A DNA stretch of 64,000 nucleotides, from the NCBI GenBank assembly GCA_936450465.1, contig OW388300.1:47692358-47756357 (forward strand), written 5' to 3'. The stretch's first letter is position 1. Each line of letters starts with the position of its first letter. Origin of the DNA: Gibbula magus (Eukaryota > Mollusca > Gastropoda > Trochida > Trochidae). Below the pieces are notes generated by a model. That model saw only the letters and a program-made list of their open reading frames with translations, was not told where the DNA came from and made no database searches. This document shows positions 45,938-59,416 of the stretch, in pieces. The position numbers and the translations under genes are program-made.

Positions 45938-46570
45938 TAAAATCGTTTGTATGCAAGGTTACACATGACTTCATATATGCTTCATGCTTGAAGAGTTACA
46001 CATTGGTAAAAGCAAAGTCGTAATTTTAATGTTTATATGAGAAAAATGCTCCCAAAACGTACTAATTCTAGTGATTGAAATACTTGTATTATTTACACAT
46101 ATATATAGTCGCATTTCAGTATATGAACACAAGCACTTTATTCATTGGTTCATATGGCATTTTGCATTGATATTTTAAAATTCTCACCCATTTTACTCAA
46201 ACTAATAACCCACAGTTGATTTACAGTGAAGCTATCACTTACTCAATTGCAATTAATTTACTCGCTCTCAAAAAGGATGTTCACAATCCCGTTACGGTTC
46301 GTTAATCACAGCACAGAAATTAACACCTAATTAATTTATTGCTACAATAAACTCGGGATCAGAGTCAATGCAGTTCACACTTCCAACACCGTTATCCAAA
46401 CATACGATTGGTTTGGTACATATTAAACATTAGTTAGCACGAATCAGACTATATATTAATATTTAATTAATTAATTAATTATATCGTAAGTTTGTTCATA
46501 CAGCTACAAAATATGCTGTATTTCTGTATTTGGTTTGTTATTTATCAATGTATAATTCAATTAACTAAAT
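45938..46570 (+). repeat. Direct duplication, copy 2
   Basis: Second copy of 43731-44400, offset about 2.2 kb, with a few private indels such as acgt for tgttgaac after 'ctcccaaaa'. Confidence 0.85.
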
Positions 46571-47489
46571 TTAATCAATTGACTGACTACAGACGCGTGC
46601 TTGTAATTCGTACTTCTGTAAATGTTTTTGTACTACCGAACGTTTTTTTTGAGTAAACAGTTTGTAGCTTTGTATTTGTAACATTGGGATGACATACTAT
46701 ACCACCATTCACGCATTAAAGAAAGTAAATAATTACAAAGATGAGTTCAATGAATAATAATAATAATTAATAATGATTAATCGTCCTGTGTAAGACATAT
46801 CATATTCACTTTATTTTTAGATTTTATACATAGTTGTTTTGTAAGTCTAGCATGGGTCTGTAACCGTTGGAATTATATAAGAACGCAATGTTACCATTTT
46901 TGTAACTGTTTCCAGGTTGAAATGATTTGCGCCATCAGCATTATATTTTTTACCCAAACCGAACATTGGTTGATATATCTATGATATATCTTAACAATTA
47001 CTACTGTATGTTTTACTGTAGTTTGATAATACTTGTTGAATCATGTGTCATATCCATAATCATCTATGAGGTTCACTGAATTCAACTACATAGTAAACAA
47101 ACCATCTTTGTTACAAAAGTTTCCTGCAACGACAGGCAGGCTCTTACGTAATATACATAAACCATATCACGGGACCGTGGAATATTAAACAACTGTCCCT
47201 TTACATTCACAGAAACACTTCTATGAACAGATACGACTCAGCGACTTCACTACATAAGCAAACCATACAATAGAAACCATACTTAGCCACATTGACGTAT
47301 CTTAAAACATAATGACTGACACATTACACAAAAGTAAGTTACTTCAATCACACACAAATCCGACTAATGCTCCCATAAATATGCAACATACATGTAGCGC
47401 TATATCATTGTAGTTACATATAGAAATGACTCCAACTTGCTTTTCTAATTATTGTTTTCTTATTTTACATCTTAGACAATGTGCATTAT
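46571..47489. other. No gene recognised
   Basis: AT-rich spacer that becomes progressively C-rich and G-poor from about 47,200. Confidence 0.35.
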
Positions 47490-48080
47490 ATCTCTCAGCA
47501 TAGACACCCGAGTCTACCACTAGGTACATATATCCCCAGCTCCCAGCATAACTCTTCACTTACATCCTTCCTACATCACCGTCCCCATTCCCAGTAATTT
47601 TCCATGCCGCTACCAAACCCTGCCTTAGTAATCCTTCAACCATATATTTACCAATGACTATCTCGATCTATGCCCATAACCCCCAGTCACTCACTATTAA
47701 TTACTTTCTATTCCCAGTTCCAAACTTCACCCATCATGTTATCACTCACCCTAGATCGACTCACATCTCCTAACATTAAGGCACAAACTGTGCCTCTACA
47801 TGTACATCTACAATTAAATTGAAACTACAGTTCAAGTACTACCCACGACCCTTCCTAGACCTAAGCAAATAAACATAAATATCAAACCCCTAACTCGTAG
47901 CCACTCAACTCAACACAGGCAACACAGGCAACAGCGGCCGTCCCAACCTCCAATCTATAGCCACAAGTACACAACAACACTCATGCCTCTCACTGACGAA
48001 CTTCACACTGAAAAACGGCACGCCACACCCAGTCACCTACCCTCAAAACTCCACAACCCCAACCACCAACATACAGATTT
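47490..48080. other. Strongly C-rich, G-poor asymmetric stretch
   Basis: By hand count, 47521-48060 holds roughly 190 C and 50 G on the plus strand, a skew near -0.6, in a window where C and G are otherwise about equal. It is not a simple repeat; ctcccag, ttcccag and cacccag words recur without a fixed period. No long frame spans it. Confidence 0.8.
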
Positions 48081-48261
48081 GTAAAAATTGTAAATAAACC
48101 TGTATAATTAACATTAATTAAGTTACTATTATTATCAGACTACATTCATGAAGGATATAAATTTTCATGCTAATTCCAAAACTTCATTCCTTATTATGTT
48201 AATGTTATTAAAGTGTAAAATGCACTCCGAAGTAGTTAATTTAATATAAAATAGCTCATGC

Positions 48262-48432
48262 AAGAGTATACAAAAGTTTCCTAGAGTATACAATAGTATA
48301 CAAAAGTTAACAAAAGTTTCCAAGAGTATCCTGAGTTTGGATACCCGGCGTATACTGATCAGGATATTTTTGGATACCCGACGTATACTGCCGTATACTG
48401 CTTTGGATACCCGACGTATACTAGTCAGGAAA
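48262..48432. repeat. GTATAC / GGATACCCGACGTATACT array
   Basis: Three copies of ggatacccg(a/g)cgtatactg and several agtatacaa(a/t)ag units. Related in motif and flank (aggaaactt) to 34869-35068. The SIRRVSK repeats in a minus-strand frame are a by-product. Confidence 0.8.
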
Positions 48433-48859
48433 CTTAAGGAAATCACTGTATTTTCTCCTGTGTAAAAAGGTAAATCATGGCGAATTCGTAGAACACATCG
48501 TATTTTAACAACCTTTCAAAAGTGTTCAACCCCATGCACATTTGACAATCTTCAACCCTGAAGATACTTGCAATAGCTATTTTTACACAATGCAGCTGAA
48601 GCATTATTTCTTATAGTTTCCTCTTTGCATTCGCTAATTCGCATTTCTTCTTTCAGAGTGAGTACTCGAAATCTGGTGATTTTTTAAAAAGTGCAAAATT
48701 CAAGGGGATATAACTCGAAACCCAACGAATTCACAGATATGTTCAGGGGAGTAAGAAAAGAACGTTGTCTTTATGAACAAATACAAACACCAAATAGGGT
48801 TACATTTGGGATAAGACTATCTTCAATAGTACAAATCTTGTACTTTTTTCGAACCAAGT
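48433..48859. other. No recognisable feature
   Basis: AT-rich spacer; the plus-strand frame at 48691-48981 runs into a SINE and is not credible. Confidence 0.35.
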
Positions 48860-48960
48860 CCCTTTCGGGATTTGCACCCACACCCTCTTTCGTCAGCGAT
48901 GACCACACCAAGATCGTACCACATGACCATGGGACTTCGACAAATATTGAGGTCCATCAA
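48860..48960 (-). repeat. tRNA-derived SINE head
   Basis: On the minus strand an A-box-like tggtacgatcttggt is followed by gtcatcgctgacgaaagagg and a B box, gggtgcaaatccc (48867-48879 on the plus strand). Spacing and layout resemble a tRNA gene with decay. Confidence 0.5.
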
Positions 48961-49979
48961 TCGATAGTTAAGCTAATTTGACATTCAGTACCCCTCTGAT
49001 AGATGTAACAAAAGATTTATTTTTATGATTCACTTGGTTCTCGAAGACCACATTTAGCATATTATATTCATCCTGCATGTGAAAGGAGACGTTGGAGACA
49101 AGTAGATGACTGTTATGATATGTTTGTAAACTTCAGTTTGTGATTATCTTTTACTGATATGCACATTCCCATCAGAGAAATCACCATGAACATCGTAATC
49201 GTTTACAATTCTTTGACGGGAAAACAACTTTGAAATCCCGATTTCCAAGGACTGATTCAGCTAATAACTGATCAATTCCAATACATTAAAGCTTTTTACA
49301 CAAATGATGATACGTGCAAGTAATAGTGTAGGGTCTATAAAAGTATGTGTCTTTCAAACGCTATGTCTACGTGATACACGCCCCTGTGATCCGAATGACA
49401 TATTCCCATTATGATGTTGTTATGGTGATATATATATTCTACTTAAACCCAACTTCCCAATGCAAGGCATAACTCTTGCCAGCCTCCATTACTAGCTGAT
49501 TTAGGCCTTGCAGTATTTCCTTAAGATCTCTGTGCTTGGAAATCCGGGCCTACTATGCATTTCAGATGCAGCGTTCCACTATCTTGGCACAACAAACCGA
49601 ATTCTGTGTCTTAAGAATGAAACGAAAAAATGGTTAATACTATGTTTGGCTATTATCACAAAGTCCTCAAATGTTGTTTTGACCACACTAATCAATGGTT
49701 TGATATTCAGTCGAAATTTAAAACCAGATGTACTTGACAATAGTTTAGTTGAAAATATCTGTCATTTCTAAATATCTAAAAAAATCATTGACTTCGAACA
49801 ATTTGATACTATTCCTATTTTTTCATGCACATGTATCTTCCTTCCATGATATTCAGAAATTTAAGAAAGTCAAATCTAGTCAATTGCACTTTCTTCAGAC
49901 ATTGAATATAGTTGCAAACACCCTATGCTATTCAGAAACGCTATACCAGAAATAAGAACTCCGGAAAAAACAATCATTT
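48961..49979. other. No gene assigned; weak candidate frame at 49508-49771
   Basis: The frame at 49508-49771 follows an acceptor-like gatttaggccttgcag but has no recognisable domain. Confidence 0.25.
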
Positions 49980-51235
49980 TAATTGTTAATTGTTCCATTA
50001 TGTGACATTGGAGACTGGAGTTTTCTTTATTTGTCCTTTCAGGACTGTCATTGCCAATAGTATCCATTTTGTATCATTGTGTATTTCATCAGAATAATAC
50101 ATTTCATTGGGGGAAAATAACAATTTCGTTCCAGTAAAATCAAAAGAGGAGACAGATTAGCAAGAAAACAATGACATGACAAATGACATATACCAGTAAT
50201 CATTCTTTTAAACGGGATTGAAAAGTACAGTGGCAGTGGACCAGAGCATTGTCTGAAAAAAACAATCTTCGGAAAATAATCCTCGCGGTTAAACTCCTGC
50301 AACTGTGACAACTGTAGTAATGAGACACATGCTCATACTGTGACTTGGCCAACTTCAGGCGAACATCTAAGAGGTGTAAAATTTCATTAATAACAATCGA
50401 GTGTTATGCTTATCCGAAAAATGCATCAGATACGATGATGGCATTTGATGAAGGATTACTGTCCACATTAGAGTTCATTAGAAATAACGCAATTATCATA
50501 TGTGTTTTTATTTCGTTTATGAATTGTGTTTATGTACAATCATAGATGACTATGAACAATTAAACTGCTTTCCTTGCTGTCAATAAATTTCACAAATAGA
50601 TCATTAAAAACTAAAACTGATAATAACAAATTAATAGCACATTCAAAGCGAAGGGAAGGTGGACAAAGTCAGTAACATGTGATATACCAATGCTACATGT
50701 ATGTCAAATTGACAACTCGTTGAATTATCATATTGATCATCATCCCCTTAAACATGTCTCCTAGAAAGGACATTGAAGGTTCACGGGCGGTAATATATAA
50801 TATATAATCTCAAATCTCATTACTTTAAGTATTGACATATCATGCCAAAACTACCAACGACATTTCCATTTTCTTAAGATGGTCGGTAGCCGCTTAGAAA
50901 TTTCTAAATGCAGGATATCAAACGATTTGCTATCAAATTTGTACTTTGAGATCATCATCAAAGATGGGTGTTTTTATATAATATTTGATCATCTGCTTTA
51001 GCTATTGTGTTTATTATAGCGGACTGGTTGAGTGTCTTCTGCATTGTATTGGATTCATACAACACATAACATATAATGTTTGGTGTGTGGTTAACTTACC
51101 TTCTCACTAATAAACTCTTCACCACTCATGACTAATCACAGGAAAGCAGGTTAGATTATATTCAAGTGTCGAAGTTACAATCATAAGATCTATGTTTTAT
51201 ATCTTATGAGAACCTAAAAATGAAATGACGTCTTC
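49980..51235 (+). repeat. Long diverged repeat, block B, part outside the tandem duplication
   Basis: 50040-50390 resembles 54500-55110 within the duplicated unit (gtgtatttc, ccagtaaaa, gaggagac, aatgagacacatgctc...ctgtgact). 50640-51070 matches blocks A and C. So block B itself contains an internal, older duplication. Confidence 0.6.
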
Positions 51236-53121
51236 ATATATCTCTTAGCCACTGACAACTTAATTTGACAACGTTTTCTTTTTCACTCAGAGTAAATATC
51301 ATTATATTTTTTCATCCAAAAACTTTTCAAAATTGATGGAGCAATTGCATGTCTCAACAGCATTTGTCTTCGCCATTTGATGACAAAGAGAACAAAAGAT
51401 GAGAACAAAATGTTGTATTGACATGACAGATAGACGTCGATGTCCTTAAAAACCTTTTAAACAAGGCTTAATAAAATTTATGAACGAAAAATACATCAAC
51501 AATGAGTTGAATGCTAGATGGACTTAACTGATTGACTGACAAAATAGAAGTTGGTGTTATAGAGAAGGAATTTATGACTGATTAACCTCATCATTACACA
51601 ATGCCGACGTTTCGGTTTAAATCCTTATACTGTTATCCAGCATATGGGATAGATGGCAAAACAGTAGGTTATACATATATACATATACATGCATGTTGGG
51701 TGTGTATGATAATGAGATAACAGGAACAACAAGAGAAAATAACAAAGACATGAAATGTACGCAAGTGAAGTCGTGACAAAACGTTCATGTTTTATGTTTT
51801 GTTAAATACTTTACCTCAAGGATAACCGCGTTATCAGTTATGGCAGTTTTGATAAATGTCAGTTTTCATGTTCACTGATATATGGTTGAATTTTCATCAA
51901 GAGTATTGTTGCTATTGTGAATTATTCGAACAACAATATTAGTACAGGATAAGGATACATTAAGTAACGGAGGAGTCACTAGTGAAAGAGATGACGCTAT
52001 ACCATTGTCTACACGATATAACACCTGCTATATTCTAAGTGGTGAAAATCTTATACCCAATCTGCAGTCGTGTGAACACCTTTCTCAAATTAAAGGAAAA
52101 CTATTATATAATTATGTTTTATTTTAGCTCAAATGATGCAATAAATAATATATGAACAGTATGCTTTTCATTGTATTGTTCAATGTCAGACAACATACAT
52201 TGTCTAACCATGATTATCTTAACTTAGATCATCCGATAGGAAGGCAGTTATAGATTTGATTACACTATGCCATGAAATATGTTGATCACTGTTTCCTCCA
52301 GAAGTCAACAATGTTTACGATTATTAAGATGAATGACTTCCTCGGCTCGCAATGAAACATGAATTGACAATGCACGCAAATGTTGTATTGATCTCTTAAA
52401 TCACAAGAGGCATTTTCAGATTACCCTGGCGTCTAGCAATCATTCATTATGAAACATTATTAAGACAGATGACACCAAGGATAACTGATAACTGGGAGGT
52501 GATACAACTTAAAAGGATTGCTTCGGAAAGTATCAGAGTTAAATATAATATCAGAAACTCAGACAGAGTAGAATGTATTTGTTTTTACTTATTTTTAACA
52601 AGTCAGACGTCAGACTATTCAAGAATCGAAATTGCCCCAGGATTTTGATGTCTTAGTATTATAAGTCATGTTGGTGATGATGTAAAGCATTGTGATGTTA
52701 TGTAGTTTCTAAGATACCTAGCGGTTACAACAACTAACTAACGTCCTTGTGTTTTAACTAGAATATTTCAGGGCAAAACTATACTTTATTACACATTTGG
52801 GCACCCCGTACAGCGAGCTTTATTGCTTAATTAAAGTCAGAGCTTTACACAGCATCTACTGTCAAGTATCAAATTGCATAATCTCAAACAAGTGACGTCT
52901 CCGATTCTGTGAAACGCAATTGTGAATGGTACGGAAACACTTAGGGCATTGTTTAAAAATTAATTTAAACATGGTCACTAAACTCAAAGGGAGAGTATTT
53001 GAATGTATATTCTAGATTGGGAAATAACTTATCTTGAATGATTGATTACGCTTTAGAGTAAATTGTAAGTAGATTTTGTCTGGCATTGCTGAAGTATGTT
53101 TCATCTTGACTGGAATTTTAA

Positions 53122-53297
53122 AAAATAGTTCATGTGACATGGCATCACTTTGGATATTAAGCAGTAAAATAGTTCATGTGATATGGCATCACTTTGGATA
53201 TTAACCAGTAAAATAGTTCATGTGACATGGCATCACTTTGGATATTAACCAGTAAAATAGTTCATGTGACATGGCATCACTTTGGATATTAACCAGT
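53122..53297 (+). repeat. Four 44-bp tandem units (in unit 1)
   Basis: aaaatagttcatgtgacatg...ttaaccagt, four copies with one or two differences. Its second copy is at 57211-57386. Confidence 0.95.
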
Positions 53298-54905
53298 AAG
53301 CAGTGTGGTTATGCAGTGAACAGTTCAATGTCTTGCTGACTGCTGAGATGTACAGGCAAATTGTGATTTAAACGTATTTTTTCACAGAAAAAAGTGACGA
53401 AATCGTCAAATAAGCAAAACTATGCTTATATAAATGCCTCTTCCTACAAACTGCAAACAAAACAAACAAACGTGCGTGACGTTCACAGAACCGAATAAGT
53501 TGCATACATTGCAGAATCATAAAATATAAAGCCAACAGGCATGTATATGGCACGAGATTACAAGATACAATTGAAGGAATTAAACTTTAAAAGTTATTGA
53601 ACGTTATATAACAGCAAGGCAATAGCATGATAATAGAACAAAAATTGAGTTTTTTAAATTTTTATTTGAGGATAAAAATTCCGTTAGACAGAATTCAATT
53701 TACACATTTTATCACAGGTTTGATATGAACTGTTGAATTGTTAATATTTTATCACTCCTATGTGTATTGCATTTCACAACAATAATGCATTTTTTAGGGA
53801 GAAACATGTTTTTGTGCAAGTAAAAACACAGGAGACCGTCACCAAGAAAGCCTCTAACAAATGTGTCTTATGATTATGTTATATATCGTACTGTGGTGTC
53901 AGTGAGTTCTTCTTACCACAACATCTAAATAGATTAAAATACCACCTTCCATAGTGATGATAGTTAACGTAACCTCAGCTCTTCATCAAGGTCAACACTG
54001 GTGTCTATGGATCATTGATCTATGAAGGTATGTTTATATAATTAATTAGTCACATGCAAGTATTCTACTGTAACAGTTCTGTGTTTTAAGCACAAAAATA
54101 TATGTGAAGGAATTTCACTGAAGACAATTTCTGATGGTTATATTTAATTAATCTGATCGTATTAAGATCAAATCAAGGACAAGTAACATACTAAGAACCT
54201 GAACTATTTCTCACATGACCATGTTACCTAAAACCGGTAAATGGAAGATTGTCATTCAATTCGTATGAGTGTAACACAAATCGCTTTTTTACTGTCAGAA
54301 TTTCCATATTTATTTAGACACCTTTATTGTTAAAAATATATGATTGTTTTAATGGCCATAAAGCCATTGCCTGATGGACTTACATCGTTATAAACTTTCG
54401 AAATACTCTCCCATAAGACTGTAAGTTTAATGTGAATGTAATTAAATTCAATAATTTGTGAAATAGAATTTCATTTTGGCATGTTATCACAATTTTGATA
54501 TGGATTCAACTGTAATTGCTAAAACTCTATCACTCCATTGTGTATTGTATTTCGTTAGACCAATGGGAAACATAACATATTTACCTTCCAGTAAAACACC
54601 AGAGGAGACTGATCACCAAGAAAGCTTCTATCAGCAAATCTCTCATATTAGTACGCTGTATATTTTATTGTGCTGTAATATAATATACAATACCTCAATA
54701 TAACCTCACCAATTCATTTGTACATAAAAATGAATATTTGTAACATTCTAAACAGATTGAGTACACATCTTCAACACATACCATATTGGAAAGCTATTGT
54801 GAAAAAGAAAATACTTCTTTGTTTCCCGTTTACGGTTACAGCTGTTAATGTCTAGGCTGCCCATCACCTCATTGTGTTTCTTCCAAGGCGCAATACAATT
54901 ATTAC

Positions 54906-54980
54906 CTGTCACATGTTCTCCACCTCCAGATATACATTGGGAACACGGTGATATGCACTGCATTTGGATCTCTGCATTGT
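54906..54980 (-). CDS. Candidate 25-codon symmetrical exon, cysteine-rich
   Basis: On the minus strand gattactttactag precedes 75 bp that end in ACAG|GTAAT. The exon would be in phase 1 at both ends, the class that can be duplicated or skipped without changing frame. It codes EIQMQCISPCSQCISGGG and EHVTG, with a CxxxCxxC pattern reminiscent of extracellular cysteine-rich modules such as EGF or thrombospondin repeats, but it matches none convincingly. An identical copy is at 58995-59069. No partner exons were identified. Confidence 0.2.
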
Positions 54981-57210
54981 CTAGTAAAGTAATCATCAAG
55001 GTTTACCTCCGGCAACTGTGGCAGCTTTAGTAATGAGACACATGCTCTACTGTGACTCAGCCGGCTTCAGGGCAAAATCTCGGAGGCGTGAACTTTCATT
55101 TGTAAGGAAATGGATACAGATTGGTGAACTACTTGGTATGGACTTTTTACCCCAAATACATGAGACCTTTAACGGAGGCACGTGATTTTTAAATATTTTT
55201 TCCTAGAAATTGACACATGTTCTCCTTCTAGGACAAAAGTTCTGTGTAATTACAGCATTGTGTATTATACACTTACTTATGGTCCATACTTTGCATGTTA
55301 AACATATCACTAAAAAGTGAATGAATATATCTCTTAGCCACTGACAACTTAATTTGACAACGTTTTCTTTTTCACTCAAAGTAAATATCATTATATTTTT
55401 TCATCCAAAAACTTTTCAAAATTGATGGAGCAATTGCATGTCTCAACAGCATTTGCCTTCGCCATTTCATGACAAAGAGAACAAAAGATGAGAACAAAAT
55501 GTTGTATTGACATGACAGATAGACGTCGATGTCCTTAAAAACCTTTTAAACAAGGCTTAATAAAATTTATGAACGAAAAATACATCAACAATGAGTTGAA
55601 TGCTAGATGGACTTAACTGATTGACTGACAAAATAGAAGTTGGTGTTATAGAGAAGGGATTTATGACTGATTAACCTCTTCATTACACAATGCCGACGTT
55701 TCGGCTTAAATCCTTATACTGTTATCCAGCATATGGGATAGATGGCAAAACAGTAGGTTATACATATATACATATACATGCATGTTGGGTGTGTATGATA
55801 ATGAGATAACAGGAACAACAAGAGAAAATAACAAAGACATGAAATGTACGCAAGTGAAGTCGTGACAAAACTTTCATGTTTTATGTTTTGTTAAATACTT
55901 TACCTCAAGGATAACCGCGTTATCAGTTATGGCAGTTTTGATAAATGTCAGTTTTCATGTTCACTGATATATGGTTGAATTTTCATCAAGAGTATTGTTG
56001 CTATTGTGAATTATTCGAACAACAATATTAGAACAGGATAAGGATACATCAACTAACGGAGGAGTCACTAGTGAAAGAGATGACGCTATACCATTGTCTA
56101 CACGATATAACACCTGATATATTCTAAGTGGTGAAAATCTTATACCCAATCTGCAGTCGTGTGAACACCTTTCTCAAATTAAAGGAAAACTATTATATAA
56201 TTATGTTTTATTTTAGCTCAAATGATGCAATAAATAATATATGAACAGTATGCTTTTCATTGTATTGTTCAATGTCAGACAACATACATTGTCTAACCAT
56301 GATTATCTTAACTTAGATCATCCGATAGGAAGGCAGTTATAGATTTGATTACACTATGCCATGAAATATGTTGATCACTGTTTCCTCCAGAAGTCAACAA
56401 TGTTTACGATTATTAAGATGAATGACTTCCTCGGCTCGCAATGAAACATGAATTGACAATGCACGCAAATGTTGTATTGATCTCTTAAATCACAAGAGGC
56501 ATTTTCAGATTACCCTGGCGTCTAGCAATCATTCATTATGAAACATTATTAAGACAGATGACACCAAGGATAACTGATAACTGGGAGGTGATACAACTTA
56601 AAAGGATTGCTTCGGAAAGTATCAGAGTTAAATATAATATCAGAAACTCAGACAGAGTAGAATGTATTTGTTTTTACTTATTTTTAACAAGTCAGACGTC
56701 AGACTATTCAAGAATCGAAATTGCCCCAGGATTTTGATGTCTTAGTATTATAAGTCATGTTGGTGATGATGTAAAGCATTGTGATGTTATGTAGTTTCTA
56801 AGATACCTAGCGGTTACAACAACTAACTAACGTCCTTGTGTTTTAACTAGAATATTTCAGGGCAAAACTATACTTTATTACACATTTGGGCACCCCGTAC
56901 AGCGAGCTTTATTGCTTAATTAAAGTCAGAGCTTTACACAGCATCTACTGTCAAGTATCAAATTGCATAATCTCAAACAAGTGACGTCTCCGATTCTGTG
57001 AAACGCAATTGTGAATGGTACGGAAACACTTAGGGCATTGTTTAAAAATTAATTTAAACATGGTCACTAAACTCAAAGGGAGAGTATTTGAATGTATATT
57101 CTAGATTGGGAAATAACTTATCTTGAATGATTGATTACGCTTTAGAGTAAATTGTAAGTAGATTTTGTCTGGCATTGCTGAAGTATGTTTCATCTTGACT
57201 GGAATTTTAA

Positions 57211-57386
57211 AAAATAGTTCATGTGACATGGCATCACTTTGGATATTAAGCAGTAAAATAGTTCATGTGATATGGCATCACTTTGGATATTAACCAGTAA
57301 AATAGTTCATGTGACATGGCATCACTTTGGATATTAACCAGTAAAATAGTTCATGTGACATGGCATCACTTTGGATATTAACCAGT
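57211..57386 (+). repeat. Four 44-bp tandem units (in unit 2)
   Basis: Identical to 53122-53297. Confidence 0.95.
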
Positions 57387-58994
57387 AAGCAGTGTGGTTA
57401 TGCAGTGAACAGTTCAATGTCTTGCTGACTGCTGAGATGTACAGGCAAATTGTGATTTAAACGTATTTTTTCACAGAAAAAAGTGACGAAATCGTCAAAT
57501 AAGCAAAACTATGCTTATATAAATGCCTCTTCCTACAAACTGCAAACAAAACAAACAAACGTGCGTGACGTTCACAGAACCGAATAAGTTGCATACATTG
57601 CAGAATCATAAAATATAAAGCCAACAGGCATGTATATGGCACGAGATTACAAGATACAATTGAAGGAATTAAACTTTAAAAGTTATTGAAAGTTATATAA
57701 CAGCAAGGCAATAGCATGATAATAGAACAAAGATTGAGTTTTTTAAATTTTTATTTGAGGATAAAAATTCCGTTAGACAGAATTCAATTTACACATTTTA
57801 TCACAGGTTTGATATGAACTGTTGAATTGTTAATATTTTATCACTCCTATGTGTATTGCATTTCACAACAATAATGCATTTTTTAGGGAGAAACATGTTT
57901 TTGTGCAAGTAAAAACACAGGAGACCGTCACCAAGAAAGCCTCTAACAAATGTGTCTTATGATTATGTTATATATCGTACTGTGGTGTCAGTGAGTTCTT
58001 CTTACCACAACATCTAAATAGATTAAAATACCACCTTCCATAGTGATGATAGTTAACGTAACCTCAGCTCTTCATCAAGGTCAACACTGGTGTCTATGGA
58101 TCATTGATCTATGAAGGTATGTTTATATAATTAATTAGTCACATGCAAGTATTCTACTGTAACAGTTCTGTGTTTTAAGCACAAAAATATATGTGAAGGA
58201 ATTTCACTGAAGACAATTTCTGATGGTTATATTTAATTAATCTGATCGTATTAAGATCAAATCAAGGACAAGTAACATACTAAGAACCTGAACTATTTCT
58301 CACATGACCATGTTACCTAAAACCGGTAAATGGAAGATTGTCATTCAATTCGTATGAGTGTAACACAAATCGCTTTTTTACTGTCAGAATTTCCATATTT
58401 ATTTAGACACCTTTATTGTTAAAAATATATGATTGTTTTAATGGCCATAAAGCCATTGCCTGATGGACTTACATCGTTATAAACTTTCGAAATACTCTCC
58501 CATAAGACTGTAAGTTTAATGTGAATGTAATTAAATTCAATAATTTGTGAAATAGAATTTCATTTTGGCATGTTATCACAATTTTGATATGGATTCAACT
58601 GTAATTGCTAAAACTCTATCACTCCATTGTGTATTGTATTTCGTTAGACCAATGGGAAACATAACATATTTACCTTCCAGTAAAACACCAGAGGAGACTG
58701 ATCACCAAGAAAGCTTCTATCAGCAAATCGCTCATATTAGTACGCTGTATATTTTATTGTGCTGTAATATAATATACAATACCTCAATATAACCTCACCA
58801 ATTCATTTGTACATAAAAATGAATATTTGTAACATTCTAAACAGATTGAGTACACATCTTCAACACATACCATATTGGAAAGCTATTGTGAAAAAGAAAA
58901 TACTTCTTTGTTTCCCGTTTACGGTTACAGCTGTTAATGTCTAGGCTGCCCATCACCTCATTGTGTTTCTTCCAAGGCGCAATACAATTATTAC

Positions 58995-59069
58995 CTGTCA
59001 CATGTTCTCCACCTCCAGATATACATTGGGAACACGGTGATATGCACTGCATTTGGATCTCTGCATTGT
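58995..59069 (-). CDS. Candidate symmetrical exon, copy in unit 2
   Basis: Identical to 54906-54980 including both splice-site-like flanks. Given overall identity of the units, conservation here is not evidence of selection. Confidence 0.2.
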
Positions 59070-59416
59070 CTAGTAAAGTAATCATCAAGGTTTACCTCCG
59101 GCAACTGTGGCAGCTTCAGTAATGAGACACATGCTCTACTGTGACTCAGCCAGCTTCAGGGCAAAATCTCAGAGGCGTGAACTTTCATTTGTAAGGAAAT
59201 GGATACAGATTGGTGAACTACTTGGTATGGACGAACTTTTACCCCAAATACATGAGACCTTTAACGGAGGCACGTGATTTTTAAATATTTTTTCCTAGAA
59301 ATTGACATATGTTCTCCTTTTAGGACAAAAGTTCTGTGTAATTACAGCATTGTGTATTATACACTTACTTATGGTCCATACTTTGCATGTTAAACATATC
59401 ACTAAAAAGTGAATGA

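Larger units (their letters stand above)
51236..55324 (+). repeat. 4.09-kb tandem duplication, unit 1
   Basis: Repeated next door as unit 2 with about 20 substitutions and a 3-bp indel over 4,089 bp (roughly 99.5% identity). From about 52060 to 53560 I see no difference at all. The left edge is tatatctcttagcc at 51236 and the right edge ...aaagtgaatga at 55324. Confidence 0.95.
55325..59416 (+). repeat. 4.09-kb tandem duplication, unit 2
   Basis: Second unit, 4,092 bp; the 3-bp difference is gaa in 'tatggacgaactttt' near 59231. Differences from unit 1 lie mainly in the first 850 bp and the last 500 bp. Confidence 0.95.

Noticed and set aside
48165..48446. Repetitive SIRRVSK protein on the minus strand
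   Set aside because: The repeats are the GTATAC/GGATACCC array read in frame.
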